Positions 22,382 to 29,875 of a stretch of 29,940 nt of DNA are shown piece after piece (position 1 is the first letter of the stretch; every line of letters starts with the position of its first letter). The position numbers and the translations under genes were made by a program. A model generated the notes under the pieces. That model searched no databases. It was not told the origin of the DNA and saw nothing but the letters and a program-made list of their open reading frames with translations. This stretch comes from JBBREP01 sp038202885 (GTDB lineage Bacteria; Actinomycetota; Acidimicrobiia; IMCC26256; PALSA-610): positions 1 to 29,940 of the forward strand of contig JBBREP010000040.1 of assembly GCA_038202885.1 (NCBI GenBank), given 5' to 3'.

Positions 22382-23647
22382 ATGGACCATATGGTCTCGC
22401 AGATCGTCATCCTCGGTGGTGGCACGGGCGGCACGCTGGTGGCGAACCGCTTACGCCGTGAGTGTCCGACCGACGAGGTCTCGATCACGGTGGTCGATCA
22501 GGACAACCGCCACGTCTACCAACCCGGCCTGCTGTTCGTGCCGTTCGGCCTCGCGCAGGTCGACGAGATCGTGCGTCCGAGAGCGCGCCAGTTGCATCGC
22601 GGCATCGTGTTCAATCAGTGCGGTATCGCCCGGGTCGACATCGAAGCCAACGAGGTGCATCTCGACGACGGGTCGGTGTTGCACTACGACGTCCTGATCG
22701 TGGCGACCGGCGCGGTACTTGTTCCCGAAGAGACCGAGGGCCTCACCGGGCCGGGATGGATGCAGAAGGTCTTCACCTTCTACAGCCCCGAAGGCGCGGG
22801 CGCGCTGCAAGGCGCCTTGGCCGCGTTCGAAAGTGGGCGGCTCGTGGTCAACGTCGTCGACATGCCGATCAAGTGCCCGGTCGCTCCGCTCGAGTTCTGT
22901 TTCCTCGCCGACTGGTACTTCCACGAGCGCGGCATCCGCGACAAGGTGGAAATCGTGTACGCCACGCCGCTGGACGGCGCGTTCACGAAGCCGATCGCGT
23001 CGGAGCAACTTGGCGGGATGCTCGCGGCGCGCGGCATCGAGGTGGTCACGGAGTTCAACACCGGTGAAGTCGACGGCGCGCAGGGCCGTCTCGTGAGCTA
23101 CGACGGACGCGAGATCGCGTTCGATCTTTGCGTTGTCGTTCCGTTGCACGGCGGCGCGGCGTACGTGGGCCGTTCGCCCGGTCTGGGCGATGCCCTCGGC
23201 TTCGTGCCAACCGACGAACACACGTTGCAAGCGAAATCGGCACCGAACGTGTTCGTGATCGGCGACGCGGCCAACGTGCCCGCGTCGAAAGCGGGTTCAG
23301 TGACGCACTTCGAGGGCGAGACGCTGGTTGGCAACGTGCGCCGCTTCCTTGCCGGCGAATCCCTGGAACCGGGGTTCGACGGCCATGTGAACTGTTTCAT
23401 CGAAACCGGTTTTCACAAGGCGCTGCTCATCGACTTCAACTACGACACCGAGCCGCTTCCGGGGCATTACCCGACCAGGGTCGGTCTGCCGCTGCTCGAA
23501 GAGAGCCGCCTGAACCACCTCGGCAAGCTGTTGTTCCAAACGGTGTATTGGCACGGCCTGCTCCCCGGCCGGGACCTTCCCGGTATCGGTTCGAACATGC
23601 CGTCGGCCGGCAAGCGACGCGAGCCGCTCGCCCAGGAGGAGGTCTGA
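22382..23647 (+). CDS. Sulfide:quinone oxidoreductase-type FAD flavoprotein
   Basis: A 421-residue two-dinucleotide-binding flavoprotein of the SQR/FCSD group. The FAD motif GGGTGG lies at residues 12-17 ('IVILGGGTGGTLVANRL'); 'HYDVLIVATGAVLVPEE' and 'APNVFVIGDAANVPASKAG' are the other cofactor motifs. Two cysteines sit where SQR redox cysteines are expected: Cys165 in 'MPIKCPVAPLEF' and Cys338 in 'GHVNCFIETG'. The C-terminus 'LLFQTVYWHGLLPGRDLPG' is amphipathic and may touch the membrane and quinone. It should oxidise sulfide (or a related thiol/persulfide) and reduce quinone, producing bound polysulfur. It is translationally close to the DsrC/TusE-like gene (two-base gap), so the sulfur product is probably handed to that relay. 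ATG at 22391 is an alternative start. Confidence 0.88.
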   Translation: MDHMVSQIVILGGGTGGTLVANRLRRECPTDEVSITVVDQDNRHVYQPGLLFVPFGLAQVDEIVRPRARQLHRGIVFNQCGIARVDIEANEVHLDDGSVLHYDVLIVATGAVLVPEETEGLTGPGWMQKVFTFYSPEGAGALQGALAAFESGRLVVNVVDMPIKCPVAPLEFCFLADWYFHERGIRDKVEIVYATPLDGAFTKPIASEQLGGMLAARGIEVVTEFNTGEVDGAQGRLVSYDGREIAFDLCVVVPLHGGAAYVGRSPGLGDALGFVPTDEHTLQAKSAPNVFVIGDAANVPASKAGSVTHFEGETLVGNVRRFLAGESLEPGFDGHVNCFIETGFHKALLIDFNYDTEPLPGHYPTRVGLPLLEESRLNHLGKLLFQTVYWHGLLPGRDLPGIGSNMPSAGKRREPLAQEEV

Positions 23648-23649
23648 AC

Positions 23650-23967
23650 ATGGCCACGAAACTTGTTGCCGGTGTTGAAGTGGAAGTGAACGACGAAGGC
23701 TTTTTCACCGATCCGAAGCAGTGGACCGAGGACATGGTCGGTGAACTCGCGGCGGCCGAGGGAATCGACGAGGTGACCGAGGACCACTGGCGCGTCGTCA
23801 AGTTCATGCGGCTCGAATACCTGGAGAAGGACACCGGGCCATCCGTTCGGATGCTTGGCAAGACCTCGGGTGTCTCGATCAAACAGCTCTACGAACTCTT
23901 TCCCAAGGGTCCGGCGAAGATCGCCGCAAAGATCGCCGGCATCCCGAAGCCCCGCGGCTGCATCTGA
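23650..23967 (+). CDS. DsrC/TusE family sulfur-carrier protein with a single C-terminal cysteine
   Basis: A 105-residue DsrC-fold protein. Typical landmarks: 'DEGFFTDPKQWTEDM', 'VTEDHWRVVKFMRLEY', 'PSVRMLGKTSG', 'LYELFPKGPAKIAAKIAGIP' and the flexible C-terminal arm ending 'KPRGCI'. The penultimate Cys104 is the conserved sulfur-carrying CysA. The second conserved cysteine of true dissimilatory DsrC, 11 residues earlier, is replaced by Ala93, and the protein has no other cysteine. It should therefore carry persulfide, like TusE, but not form the CysA-CysB trisulfide cycle of the DsrAB system. GAGGAGG, inside the end of the SQR gene, is its ribosome binding site, so translation is coupled. It is followed 12 bases later by the DsrE2-like gene, its likely sulfur donor or acceptor. 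Confidence 0.92.
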   Translation: MATKLVAGVEVEVNDEGFFTDPKQWTEDMVGELAAAEGIDEVTEDHWRVVKFMRLEYLEKDTGPSVRMLGKTSGVSIKQLYELFPKGPAKIAAKIAGIPKPRGCI

Positions 23968-23979
23968 GAGGAACGCGCC

Positions 23980-24447
23980 ATGGCTGCGACCATCGAAAAG
24001 GTGTCGATCATCATCTCCAAGGGATCACTCGACGGGATCTACCCCGGTTTTATCATGGCCAACGGCGCGCGCGCCGAGGGTATCGACGCAAACTTGTTCT
24101 TCACGTTCTTCGGGCTCGACGCAATCCACAAGGCGCGCCACGAGCACATCAAGATCTCGACGGTCGGAAATCCCGGTTTGCATTTCGCCACGATGCTCGG
24201 CGGGCTCCCCGGCGTGAGTTCGGTGATGACGCACTACATGAACACGAAGATGGAAAAGCTCGATATCCCGTCGATCCCAGAGTTCGTCGAGATGATTGCC
24301 GACACCGGTGCCGGCCTCTATGCGTGCAAGGCGTCGGTCGATCTGTTTGGCCTCGAGAAGAACGACTTCATCCCGCAGGTTGCCGACATCATCACCGTCG
24401 GCGAGTTCTACGAAATCGCGGCGGGCGGCGAGATCATCTTCACGTGA
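23980..24447 (+). CDS. DsrE2-like (DsrE/DsrF/DrsH family) sulfurtransferase
   Basis: A 155-residue protein of the DsrE/F-like fold, DsrE2 branch (PF13686). Signature elements are 'VSIIISKGSLDGIYPGFIMA', 'GIDANLFFTFFGLDAIHK', 'FATMLGGLPGVSSVMTHYMN' and 'GAGLYACKASVDLFGL', where Cys116 is the only cysteine and the persulfide-carrying residue. It ends 'VADIITVGEFYEIAAGGEII'. Hydrophobic stretches at about 20-46 suggest membrane association, as is known for DsrE2. Such proteins trade sulfane sulfur with TusA or DsrC/TusE. It is the last gene of a tight three-gene unit with the SQR and DsrC-type genes. ATG at 23980 has GAGAGGAA upstream. It converges with a DUF2332 gene 33 bases away, with no clear terminator between. 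Confidence 0.9.
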   Translation: MAATIEKVSIIISKGSLDGIYPGFIMANGARAEGIDANLFFTFFGLDAIHKARHEHIKISTVGNPGLHFATMLGGLPGVSSVMTHYMNTKMEKLDIPSIPEFVEMIADTGAGLYACKASVDLFGLEKNDFIPQVADIITVGEFYEIAAGGEIIFT

Positions 24448-24480
24448 GCGGGCGTGCCGCGACCGTCTCAGCGAGCGCGG

Positions 24481-25536
24481 TCACGCGCGCCAATCGATCC
24501 ACCGGCCGTGCGGGTGGACGAAGGCGAGCAGTTCGGCATCGGGTTCGCCGTCGCGGAACCCGACGAGCCCGAGCAGGCTCGCCTGCATACCGTTCGGGTC
24601 GGCCGGCACTTCGACATCGCCGAACAGGTCGACGACGCCTTCGCCCTCGCCGCTGATCCATGCAATTGGTCGCGTTCGTGAGGCCGCCGCGAGCGCCTCG
24701 CGAAACGCGATCCGCCGGGCGGGGGAGAGATAGGCCAGTGCCCATGTGGTGGTGACGACCGGAACCACGTGGTCGGGCAGGCCGAGCACCACGTCGGTGA
24801 CAGCGTCGACGGCGTCACCCTGCACGAAGTGCGGCGGCGTGCGACGGAGCTCGTCGAGCGCGAGCCGCATGCGCGGCAGACGATCGGTGTCGGGCCACAC
24901 GCACGCCAGTAGCCATCGCGCTTCGTCGTCATCGCGTGCATCGACGGGATGGCGGTCGAGACCGATCCGTTCTTTGATGCGCGGGAGCATTGGGGCGATG
25001 GGAGGGTTGCCACCGACGACCGCGCACTCGATGCGCACGGGCGCGTCCTTCGGTCCGGTGGTGCCGGCCGTGCCGTAGTCGAGGAAGTACTGATCGCACA
25101 GCAGGTTGGCGCCGGCGCTGCAACCGACATCGACGAGGCCGAGCGGTTCGCCGAGGCGCGCGGCGACGGTCGACAGCGCCGGTCCGAGCACGGCGGAGCG
25201 CCCGACCTCGTTGGTGTTCGTATGACGAGTTGCGAGCAGCTCGAGGATCTCGCTGCGGTGTGCGAGGCAGAGGTCGACGAACAACGGCCCGACATCGGCC
25301 GTCGATGTTCCGGCGTAGACGGCGCCGAGCGGATGGTCGAGCCCTCCGAGTAGGAGATAGTGCGCCGCGGCGAGCAGCACGTTGGGCTGGTGGCCGCGCG
25401 GCGGCGCTTCCCGCACCAGGTCGAGCACGTCGTCGTTCGCCGCGACGGTCCGACAGATTCGGGAGTAGAGCGGTGAGTAGTCGCCGCACTCGTGTTCGGC
25501 GAAGTACGTCCAGATCGCGGCCAGGTCGAGCGCCAT
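24481..25536 (-). CDS. DUF2332 family protein with a methyltransferase-like core
   Basis: A 351-residue protein of the DUF2332 family (PF10094). The N-terminal part includes 'ECGDYSPLYSRICRTVAAND' and 'GHQPNVLLAAAHYLLLGG', both characteristic. The middle has a Rossmann/SAM-like glycine motif 'LGLVDVGCSAGANLLCDQYF' (about residues 133-152), so a methyltransferase-like fold is likely, although activity has not been shown to my knowledge. The end 'LLAFVHPHGRWIDWRA' is typical. ATG at 25536 lies 8 bases after the stop of the SRPBCC gene, so the two form an operon. It converges on the DsrE2 gene. Function unknown. Confidence 0.88.
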   Translation of the reverse strand: MALDLAAIWTYFAEHECGDYSPLYSRICRTVAANDDVLDLVREAPPRGHQPNVLLAAAHYLLLGGLDHPLGAVYAGTSTADVGPLFVDLCLAHRSEILELLATRHTNTNEVGRSAVLGPALSTVAARLGEPLGLVDVGCSAGANLLCDQYFLDYGTAGTTGPKDAPVRIECAVVGGNPPIAPMLPRIKERIGLDRHPVDARDDDEARWLLACVWPDTDRLPRMRLALDELRRTPPHFVQGDAVDAVTDVVLGLPDHVVPVVTTTWALAYLSPARRIAFREALAAASRTRPIAWISGEGEGVVDLFGDVEVPADPNGMQASLLGLVGFRDGEPDAELLAFVHPHGRWIDWRA

Positions 25537-25544
25537 CGGCCGCG

Positions 25545-26018
25545 TCAGGCTGGGGTCGCAGCGGACTCTGCGACAGCCTTGAGTTTGTCGAGGGTCTGTT
25601 CCATGCCGGCACGGTTGTGGGTGGCGCGGTCGCTCACGCCACTTGCCGGCTTGCCGAGCGCCGTTGCAATCCGACCGCGCTGGTCGATCCATGTCTCGGT
25701 GACGGTGCACCCCGACGCGGTCGGAGCGAACGCGTATCGCCACTCGGCGATCTTCAAGCCTGCGGCCGTGATGCGGAACGAAAACAATCGACCCGGTTCG
25801 GCTTCGACGATTGTCGCGACCGTGTTCCATTTCTTCTTGCCGTTGCGGTTCGCGCCCTTGAACTTCGCGCCCGGTATCGCGCTGGTGGCGCCGCCGAGCC
25901 ATGTGGCCGACTCGGCCTCGGGCGACCACTCGCCCATGCGGGTCACGTCCGACACCATGGCCCACACCTGGTCGGGCGGCGCACTGATCTCTCTGGTCAC
26001 GCTCACGTCGTCAGCCAT
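25545..26018 (-). CDS. SRPBCC (START/polyketide cyclase-like) family protein
   Basis: A 157-residue START-like helix-grip protein. The start 'MADDVSVTREISAPPDQVWA' and 'MVSDVTRMGEWSPEAESATW' form the family's first strand and helix. 'KKKWNTVATIVEAEPGRLFS' and 'IAEWRYAFAPTASGCTVTET' are the central strands, and the long C-terminal helix (about 125-155) ends 'TLDKLKAVAESAATPA'. Proteins of this fold bind a hydrophobic ligand in a cavity; no catalytic residues are clear. ATG at 26018 is chosen; the long upstream open frame is non-coding shadow. It is divergent from another SRPBCC gene (117 bases apart) and is followed by the DUF2332 gene, 8 bases away. Confidence 0.9.
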   Translation of the reverse strand: MADDVSVTREISAPPDQVWAMVSDVTRMGEWSPEAESATWLGGATSAIPGAKFKGANRNGKKKWNTVATIVEAEPGRLFSFRITAAGLKIAEWRYAFAPTASGCTVTETWIDQRGRIATALGKPASGVSDRATHNRAGMEQTLDKLKAVAESAATPA

Positions 26019-26135
26019 GGACCACAACTTACCGAGATCGTGACGAGCGTTGCGGGGTGATGCACGAAGGGCCTGCGCCCACGCCCCGCGCCTTGTTTGT
26101 CGACTGTCTCGCGCCGCCGGTGGCAGGATGCGGCC

Positions 26136-26615
26136 ATGACCGGCGAACGCTTCGAAGTCCAGCGCACCATTCCTGCCGATGCAGGGACGATCTTCAGTGT
26201 GTTGCGCGACCCCGAAGGGCACGTGACGATCGACAGTTCGGGGATGTTGCTGTCGGCGACGGGGACACCGGTGTCGGCGGTGGGCGACAGCTTCGTCGTC
26301 CACATGGACCGCGAGGCGCTGAACGACTTCCCGATGGGCAAGTACGACGTCACCGTCACGATCACGACGTTCGAGCCCGACCGTGAGATTGCCTGGACGA
26401 TCCTCGGCCAGATCAAGCCGCCGATCGGCCACATCTATGGCTACGTGCTCGAAACCGTCGATGACGGCACGCTCGTCACCTCGTACTACGACTGGTCGCA
26501 GATCGATCCGGTGTGGAAGGAAGCCGCGATCTTCCCGGTGATCCCCGAGGCCGCACTGCGCGCCACGCTCGGCATCCTCGCCCGCACGATCGCGCGTCAA
26601 GGCGCAGGTACGTAA
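26136..26615 (+). CDS. SRPBCC-family protein (second, divergent copy)
   Basis: A 159-residue helix-grip protein starting 'MTGERFEVQRTIPADAGTIF', followed by 'SVLRDPEGHVTIDSSGMLLS'. Central strands include 'GKYDVTVTITTFEPDREIAW' and 'IYGYVLETVDDGTLVTSYYD', and the C-terminal helix is 'EAALRATLGILARTIARQG'. It fits the SRPBCC/polyketide-cyclase group with a ligand cavity, but is only distantly like the minus-strand SRPBCC protein. ATG at 26136 has CAGGA upstream. The methyltransferase gene begins six bases after its stop, so the two are co-transcribed. Ligand and reaction unknown. Confidence 0.87.
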   Translation: MTGERFEVQRTIPADAGTIFSVLRDPEGHVTIDSSGMLLSATGTPVSAVGDSFVVHMDREALNDFPMGKYDVTVTITTFEPDREIAWTILGQIKPPIGHIYGYVLETVDDGTLVTSYYDWSQIDPVWKEAAIFPVIPEAALRATLGILARTIARQGAGT

Positions 26616-26621
26616 CGCGTC

Positions 26622-27449
26622 GTGGCGGCGTACGACCCGACGATCTATCTCGGCTCGGCCCGGTTCTACGCCCAAGGTCGTCCGGCGTACTCGGCCGAAC
26701 TGGCTTCGACGCTGCAGCGCGAACTCGGTCTCGACGGTACCGGCCGTCTGCTCGATGTCGGTTGCGGTCCGGGGATCGTCGCGCTGGAGTTGGCGAGTCT
26801 GTTCGACGAAGTTGTCGGCCTCGATCCCGATCGCGCCATGCTCGACGAAGCCGCTCGCCGCGCCGCGGCACGTGATGCCACCAATGCCCGGTGGGTCGAG
26901 GGCCGGGCCGAAGACATCGACGCACGTGCGCTCGGACGATTCCGCGTGGCGACGTTCGGGCAATCGTTTCATTGGACCGAACGCGAGCGCGTCGCCGAAA
27001 TCATCTTCGATCTGCTCGAATCTGGCGGCGCGTTGGTGTGTGTCGTCCACACGTTTCCAGGGCGCCCCGTTCCCGTCGGACCCGACCTGCCGCCGATTCC
27101 ACACGACGATGTGCAAGCGCTCGTGGAGCGCTACCTCGGCCCCGGCCATCGCGCCGGTCAGGGCTACTCCCAGCCGCCGCCGGACCGTTACGAAGATGCT
27201 CTGGCGCGCACTCGTTTCGGCACGGCGCGGATCGTGTTTGCGCCGGGCCGCCCCGACATTGTTCGCGACATCGACAGCTTGGTGGCCGGCGTCTTTTCGA
27301 TGTCATGGGGCGCGCCGCACCTGTTCGGTGAGCGGTGTGTCGAATTCGAAGCCGATCTACGTGCGCTGCTCGCGCAACACGCACCGGAAGGCCAATTCTG
27401 GGACTGGCCCGGCGACACTGAACTCGTCATCGCGACCAAGCCCAGCTGA
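26622..27449 (+). CDS. SAM-dependent class I methyltransferase
   Basis: A 275-residue Methyltransf_11-type protein. Motif I 'LLDVGCGPGIVALELASLFD' (about residues 44-63), acidic beta2 end 'VVGLDPDRAMLDEA', motif 'VEGRAEDIDA', and 'FGQSFHWTERERV', which is typical of the UbiE/BioC-like group. 'LLESGGALVCVVHTF' marks beta5. The C-terminal third includes 'VFSMSWGAPHLFGERCVEFE'. GTG at 26622 is chosen because it keeps a six-base gap to the SRPBCC gene; its ribosome site is poor, so coupling is likely. No substrate is apparent. tRNA-Lys follows in the opposite direction. Confidence 0.87.
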   Translation: MAAYDPTIYLGSARFYAQGRPAYSAELASTLQRELGLDGTGRLLDVGCGPGIVALELASLFDEVVGLDPDRAMLDEAARRAAARDATNARWVEGRAEDIDARALGRFRVATFGQSFHWTERERVAEIIFDLLESGGALVCVVHTFPGRPVPVGPDLPPIPHDDVQALVERYLGPGHRAGQGYSQPPPDRYEDALARTRFGTARIVFAPGRPDIVRDIDSLVAGVFSMSWGAPHLFGERCVEFEADLRALLAQHAPEGQFWDWPGDTELVIATKPS

Positions 27450-27491
27450 GCGCGCCAGCATGAGCGGGGCGAGGGGGAGGTGCTTCGAGAG

Positions 27492-27568
27492 TGGTACGCC
27501 CCCCGGGACTCGAACCCGGAACCTGCGGATTAAGAGTCCGACGCTCTGACCAGTTGAGCTAGAGGCGC
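27492..27568 (-). tRNA. tRNA-Lys (anticodon CUU)
   Basis: On the minus strand the acceptor GCGCCTC pairs with GGGGCGT (two wobble pairs), the D-arm reads AGCTCAACTGGTCAGAGC, the anticodon loop CTCTTAA gives CTT, and the T-arm is CCGGG-TTCGAGT-CCCGG. Discriminator A and an encoded CCA follow (complement of 27492-27494). It reads AAG, the favoured Lys codon in this high-GC sequence. Confidence 0.96.
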
Positions 27569-27658
27569 GTGTGCTCGCGGCAAGCGAACAAGGTGAGCAT
27601 ATCCGACCGATCCGCCATGAATCGGAGGGTACGGGCCGACGTCCGTATCCTCAGAGGT

Positions 27659-28597
27659 ATGGAAGTGCTCGTAACCGGTTCGAGTGGCCTGATCGGCGGC
27701 GCACTTGTGCGCGCGCTCGAGGCGCGGGGCGACCACGTGGTGAAACTCGGGCGGGGCAGTGGCACGCCGTCATGGCAGCCCGGCGCGGGAACGATCAACG
27801 GGAGCCTCGAGGGCTTCGACGCTGTCGTGCACCTGGCCGGGGAGCCCATCGCCGGGCGTCGCTGGACCGACGCCAAGAAGGCCCGCATTCGTGACAGTCG
27901 CGTGCGCAGTACCGAGCTGCTCGCGACCACGCTGGCGAAGTGTGAGCGCAAGCCTGCGGTGTTCGTATCGGGTTCGGCCATTGGCTACTACGGCAATCGT
28001 GGGCGTGAAGAGCTGCTCGACGAACAGTCGAGCCCCGGCGACGACTTTCTCGCGTCGGTGTGTAAGGAGTGGGAGGCGGCCACGGCCGCGGCGAGCGACG
28101 CTGGTATCCGTGTGGCGCACGTCCGCACTGGGGTCGTGTTGAGCGCCGACGGCGGAGCGCTGGCGAAGATGCTGCTGCCGTTCAAGTTCGGTGTCGGCGG
28201 GAAGTTGGGACCCGGGCGTCAGTACATGAGCTGGATCTCGCTCACCGACGAAGTCCGCGCCATCATGTACGTGATTGATCACAACGACGTCGACGGCGCG
28301 GTCAACCTCACTGCGCCGCATCCCGTCACCAACGAAGTGTTCACGAAATTGCTCGGCGAGGCCATGCACCGGCCGACGATCATGCCCGTGCCGTCGGGCG
28401 CGTTGCGCCTGCTGTTCGGCGCCGAACTTGCAGACGCGATCCTGCTCGGCGGCCAGCGCGTGTTTCCGAAGAAGCTTGAGGCGAGCGGCTTCGCGTTCGA
28501 GCACGTGACGCTCGAAGCCGTGCTGCGGGCGCTCGTCGGTCGGACGAGCGCCGCTGGCACGCCCGACGTGCGACACGCCGGCGCAGAGGGTGACTGA
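27659..28597 (+). CDS. TIGR01777 family NAD-dependent epimerase/dehydratase-like protein
   Basis: A 312-residue extended-SDR protein of the TIGR01777 (YfcH/SULA-like) family. N-terminal nucleotide motif 'MEVLVTGSSGLIGGALVRAL' (GxxGxxG), 'VVHLAGEPIAGRRWTDAKKA', 'SRVRSTELLA', and 'VSGSAIGYYGNRG', with the SDR Tyr region. The DUF1731-type C-terminal part is 'VPSGALRLLFGAELADAILL' and 'GGQRVFPKKLEASGFAF'. It binds NAD(P); the substrate is unknown. ATG at 27659 is the conserved start, with CAGAGG just upstream; an in-frame ATG at 27617 would add a basic leader. Its last eight coding bases (stop 28595-28597) run into the acceptor stem of tRNA-His on the opposite strand. Confidence 0.91.
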   Translation: MEVLVTGSSGLIGGALVRALEARGDHVVKLGRGSGTPSWQPGAGTINGSLEGFDAVVHLAGEPIAGRRWTDAKKARIRDSRVRSTELLATTLAKCERKPAVFVSGSAIGYYGNRGREELLDEQSSPGDDFLASVCKEWEAATAAASDAGIRVAHVRTGVVLSADGGALAKMLLPFKFGVGGKLGPGRQYMSWISLTDEVRAIMYVIDHNDVDGAVNLTAPHPVTNEVFTKLLGEAMHRPTIMPVPSGALRLLFGAELADAILLGGQRVFPKKLEASGFAFEHVTLEAVLRALVGRTSAAGTPDVRHAGAEGD

Positions 28598-28663
28598 GGG
28601 GACTCGAACCCCCGGCCTACGGGACCACAACCCGTCGCTCTAACCTACTGAGCTACAGCCACC
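28589..28663 (-). tRNA. tRNA-His (anticodon GUG)
   Basis: On the minus strand: G-1 followed by acceptor GTGGCTG pairing with CAGTCAC, discriminator C73 opposite G-1 (the histidine identity pair), anticodon arm ACGGG-TTGTGGT-CCCGT with GTG, and T-arm GGGGG-TTCGAGT-CCCCT. CCA is not encoded (CTC follows), so it must be added after transcription. The 3' end overlaps the last bases of the epimerase CDS on the other strand. Confidence 0.95.
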
Positions 28664-28767
28664 AAGGAACGTGGGATCGTAGCCGACGGGCGCAATGCGG
28701 GCCGCAGCGAATCGGCTGACGTGGGCACTATCGTGCGGCGCCCGGCAGCGCCTGCGAGAGGAAACCG

Positions 28768-29865
28768 ATGCAACGACGCCCTGGTCTTGGTGGTCATGGT
28801 GTGCTCGCGCTCGTCGTCCTCGTCCCGCTGGCGGCGGCGTGCTCGTCGGGCTCGAACAAGGCCGCACCGCCGTCGCCGACCACGGCCGTGTCGGGCGCAG
28901 CGACATCATCGACGACGTCGCCCGCCGCAGCATTGTCGACCACGCCGGTCGCGTCGAAGGGGTGTACCGCTGCGGCCGTCGCGCCCGGTGAGACGAAGGT
29001 GAACATCACGTCGAGCGGGGTCGCTCGCTGGTACCTGCGCCACGTGCCGAAGGGCTACGACGCAACCAAGCCCACACCGCTCGTGCTCGACGTGCACGGC
29101 TATCAGGAGGGTGCCGGTATCCACGCGGCCATGAGCGCGATGGGCGTCTACGGCGACGCCAAGGGTTTCATCACGATCACGCCGAACGGGCTCGGCCCGG
29201 TCCCGCACTGGGATACGGCGCTGGGCTCGAAGGATCTCACGTTCATGGGCGATGTGCTCGACAGCGCCGAAGCCGCGTTGTGCGTCGACACGGCTCGCGT
29301 GTATGCGTCGGGTTTGTCGCAGGGCGCGTTCATGTCGTCGTCGATCGCGTGTGCACTTGCCGATCGGGTTGCTGCGGTTGCGCCCGTCGCTGGCATCACC
29401 GCGGCGATCAAGGGCTGCGCGCCGGCACGCCCGGTGCCGGTCATCACGTTCCACGGCACCGCCGACGGCTTCGTGTCGTACACGGGCGGGCTCGGCGAAA
29501 AGGCACTTGACCTTCCCACCCCGGATGGTTCGGGCAAGAAGTTGCGCGACGTGCCCGGCATCTTGGATCAAGGGCGTTCGCCGTCGATTCCCGAACAACT
29601 CGCAGCGTGGGCGAAACGCAACGGCTGCACGCTCACGCTGCAACAGCGCAAGGTCACGAGCGACGTGACGCTGCTGTCGTACCCGTGCCCGAAGGGCGCC
29701 GACGTCGAGCTCTACCGGGTGACCGGCGGCGGCCACAGTTGGCCCGGGAGCGTCTTTTCGTCTTCGGAGATAATGGCGAAGGTCGTCGGCAAAACCACGA
29801 TGTCGATCAACGCCGACAAACTCATCTGGGCCTTCTTCGAGGCCCACCCCCTCCCACACGCCTGA
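28768..29865 (+). CDS. Secreted lipoprotein, PHB-depolymerase/feruloyl-esterase-like alpha/beta hydrolase
   Basis: A 365-residue LpqC-type esterase. Lipoprotein signal 'MQRRPGLGGHGVLALVVLVP' then 'LAAACSSG', with lipobox Cys25. A Ser/Thr/Ala/Pro-rich linker follows (about 28-66). The hydrolase domain has 'PLVLDVHGYQEGAG' (oxyanion region), nucleophile Ser184 in 'ASGLSQGAFM', Asp233 in 'TFHGTADGFVSY', and His323 in 'VTGGGHSWPGS'. These match the esterase_PHB / LpqC family, which cut polyhydroxyalkanoate or aromatic esters outside the cell. Four or more cysteines fit an extracellular fold. ATG at 28768 has AGAGGAAA at good spacing. A 14-bp-stem palindrome follows 10 bases after the stop. Substrate is undetermined. 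Confidence 0.91.
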   Translation: MQRRPGLGGHGVLALVVLVPLAAACSSGSNKAAPPSPTTAVSGAATSSTTSPAAALSTTPVASKGCTAAAVAPGETKVNITSSGVARWYLRHVPKGYDATKPTPLVLDVHGYQEGAGIHAAMSAMGVYGDAKGFITITPNGLGPVPHWDTALGSKDLTFMGDVLDSAEAALCVDTARVYASGLSQGAFMSSSIACALADRVAAVAPVAGITAAIKGCAPARPVPVITFHGTADGFVSYTGGLGEKALDLPTPDGSGKKLRDVPGILDQGRSPSIPEQLAAWAKRNGCTLTLQQRKVTSDVTLLSYPCPKGADVELYRVTGGGHSWPGSVFSSSEIMAKVVGKTTMSINADKLIWAFFEAHPLPHA

Positions 29866-29875
29866 CCCCTGCTCG

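Noticed and set aside
23650..23967. DsrC acting with a dissimilatory sulfite reductase
   Set aside because: CysB is missing and no dsrAB gene is in the window; a TusE-like carrier fits better.
25545..27149. 534-codon extension upstream of the minus-strand SRPBCC gene
   Set aside because: The part beyond 26018 is the mirror of the plus-strand SRPBCC and methyltransferase genes; the family start motif is at 26018.
28754..28766. GAGAGGAAACCG as a third copy of the 55-bp repeat
   Set aside because: Only about ten bases resemble the repeat edge, there is no hairpin beside it, and it works as the lipoprotein ribosome binding site.
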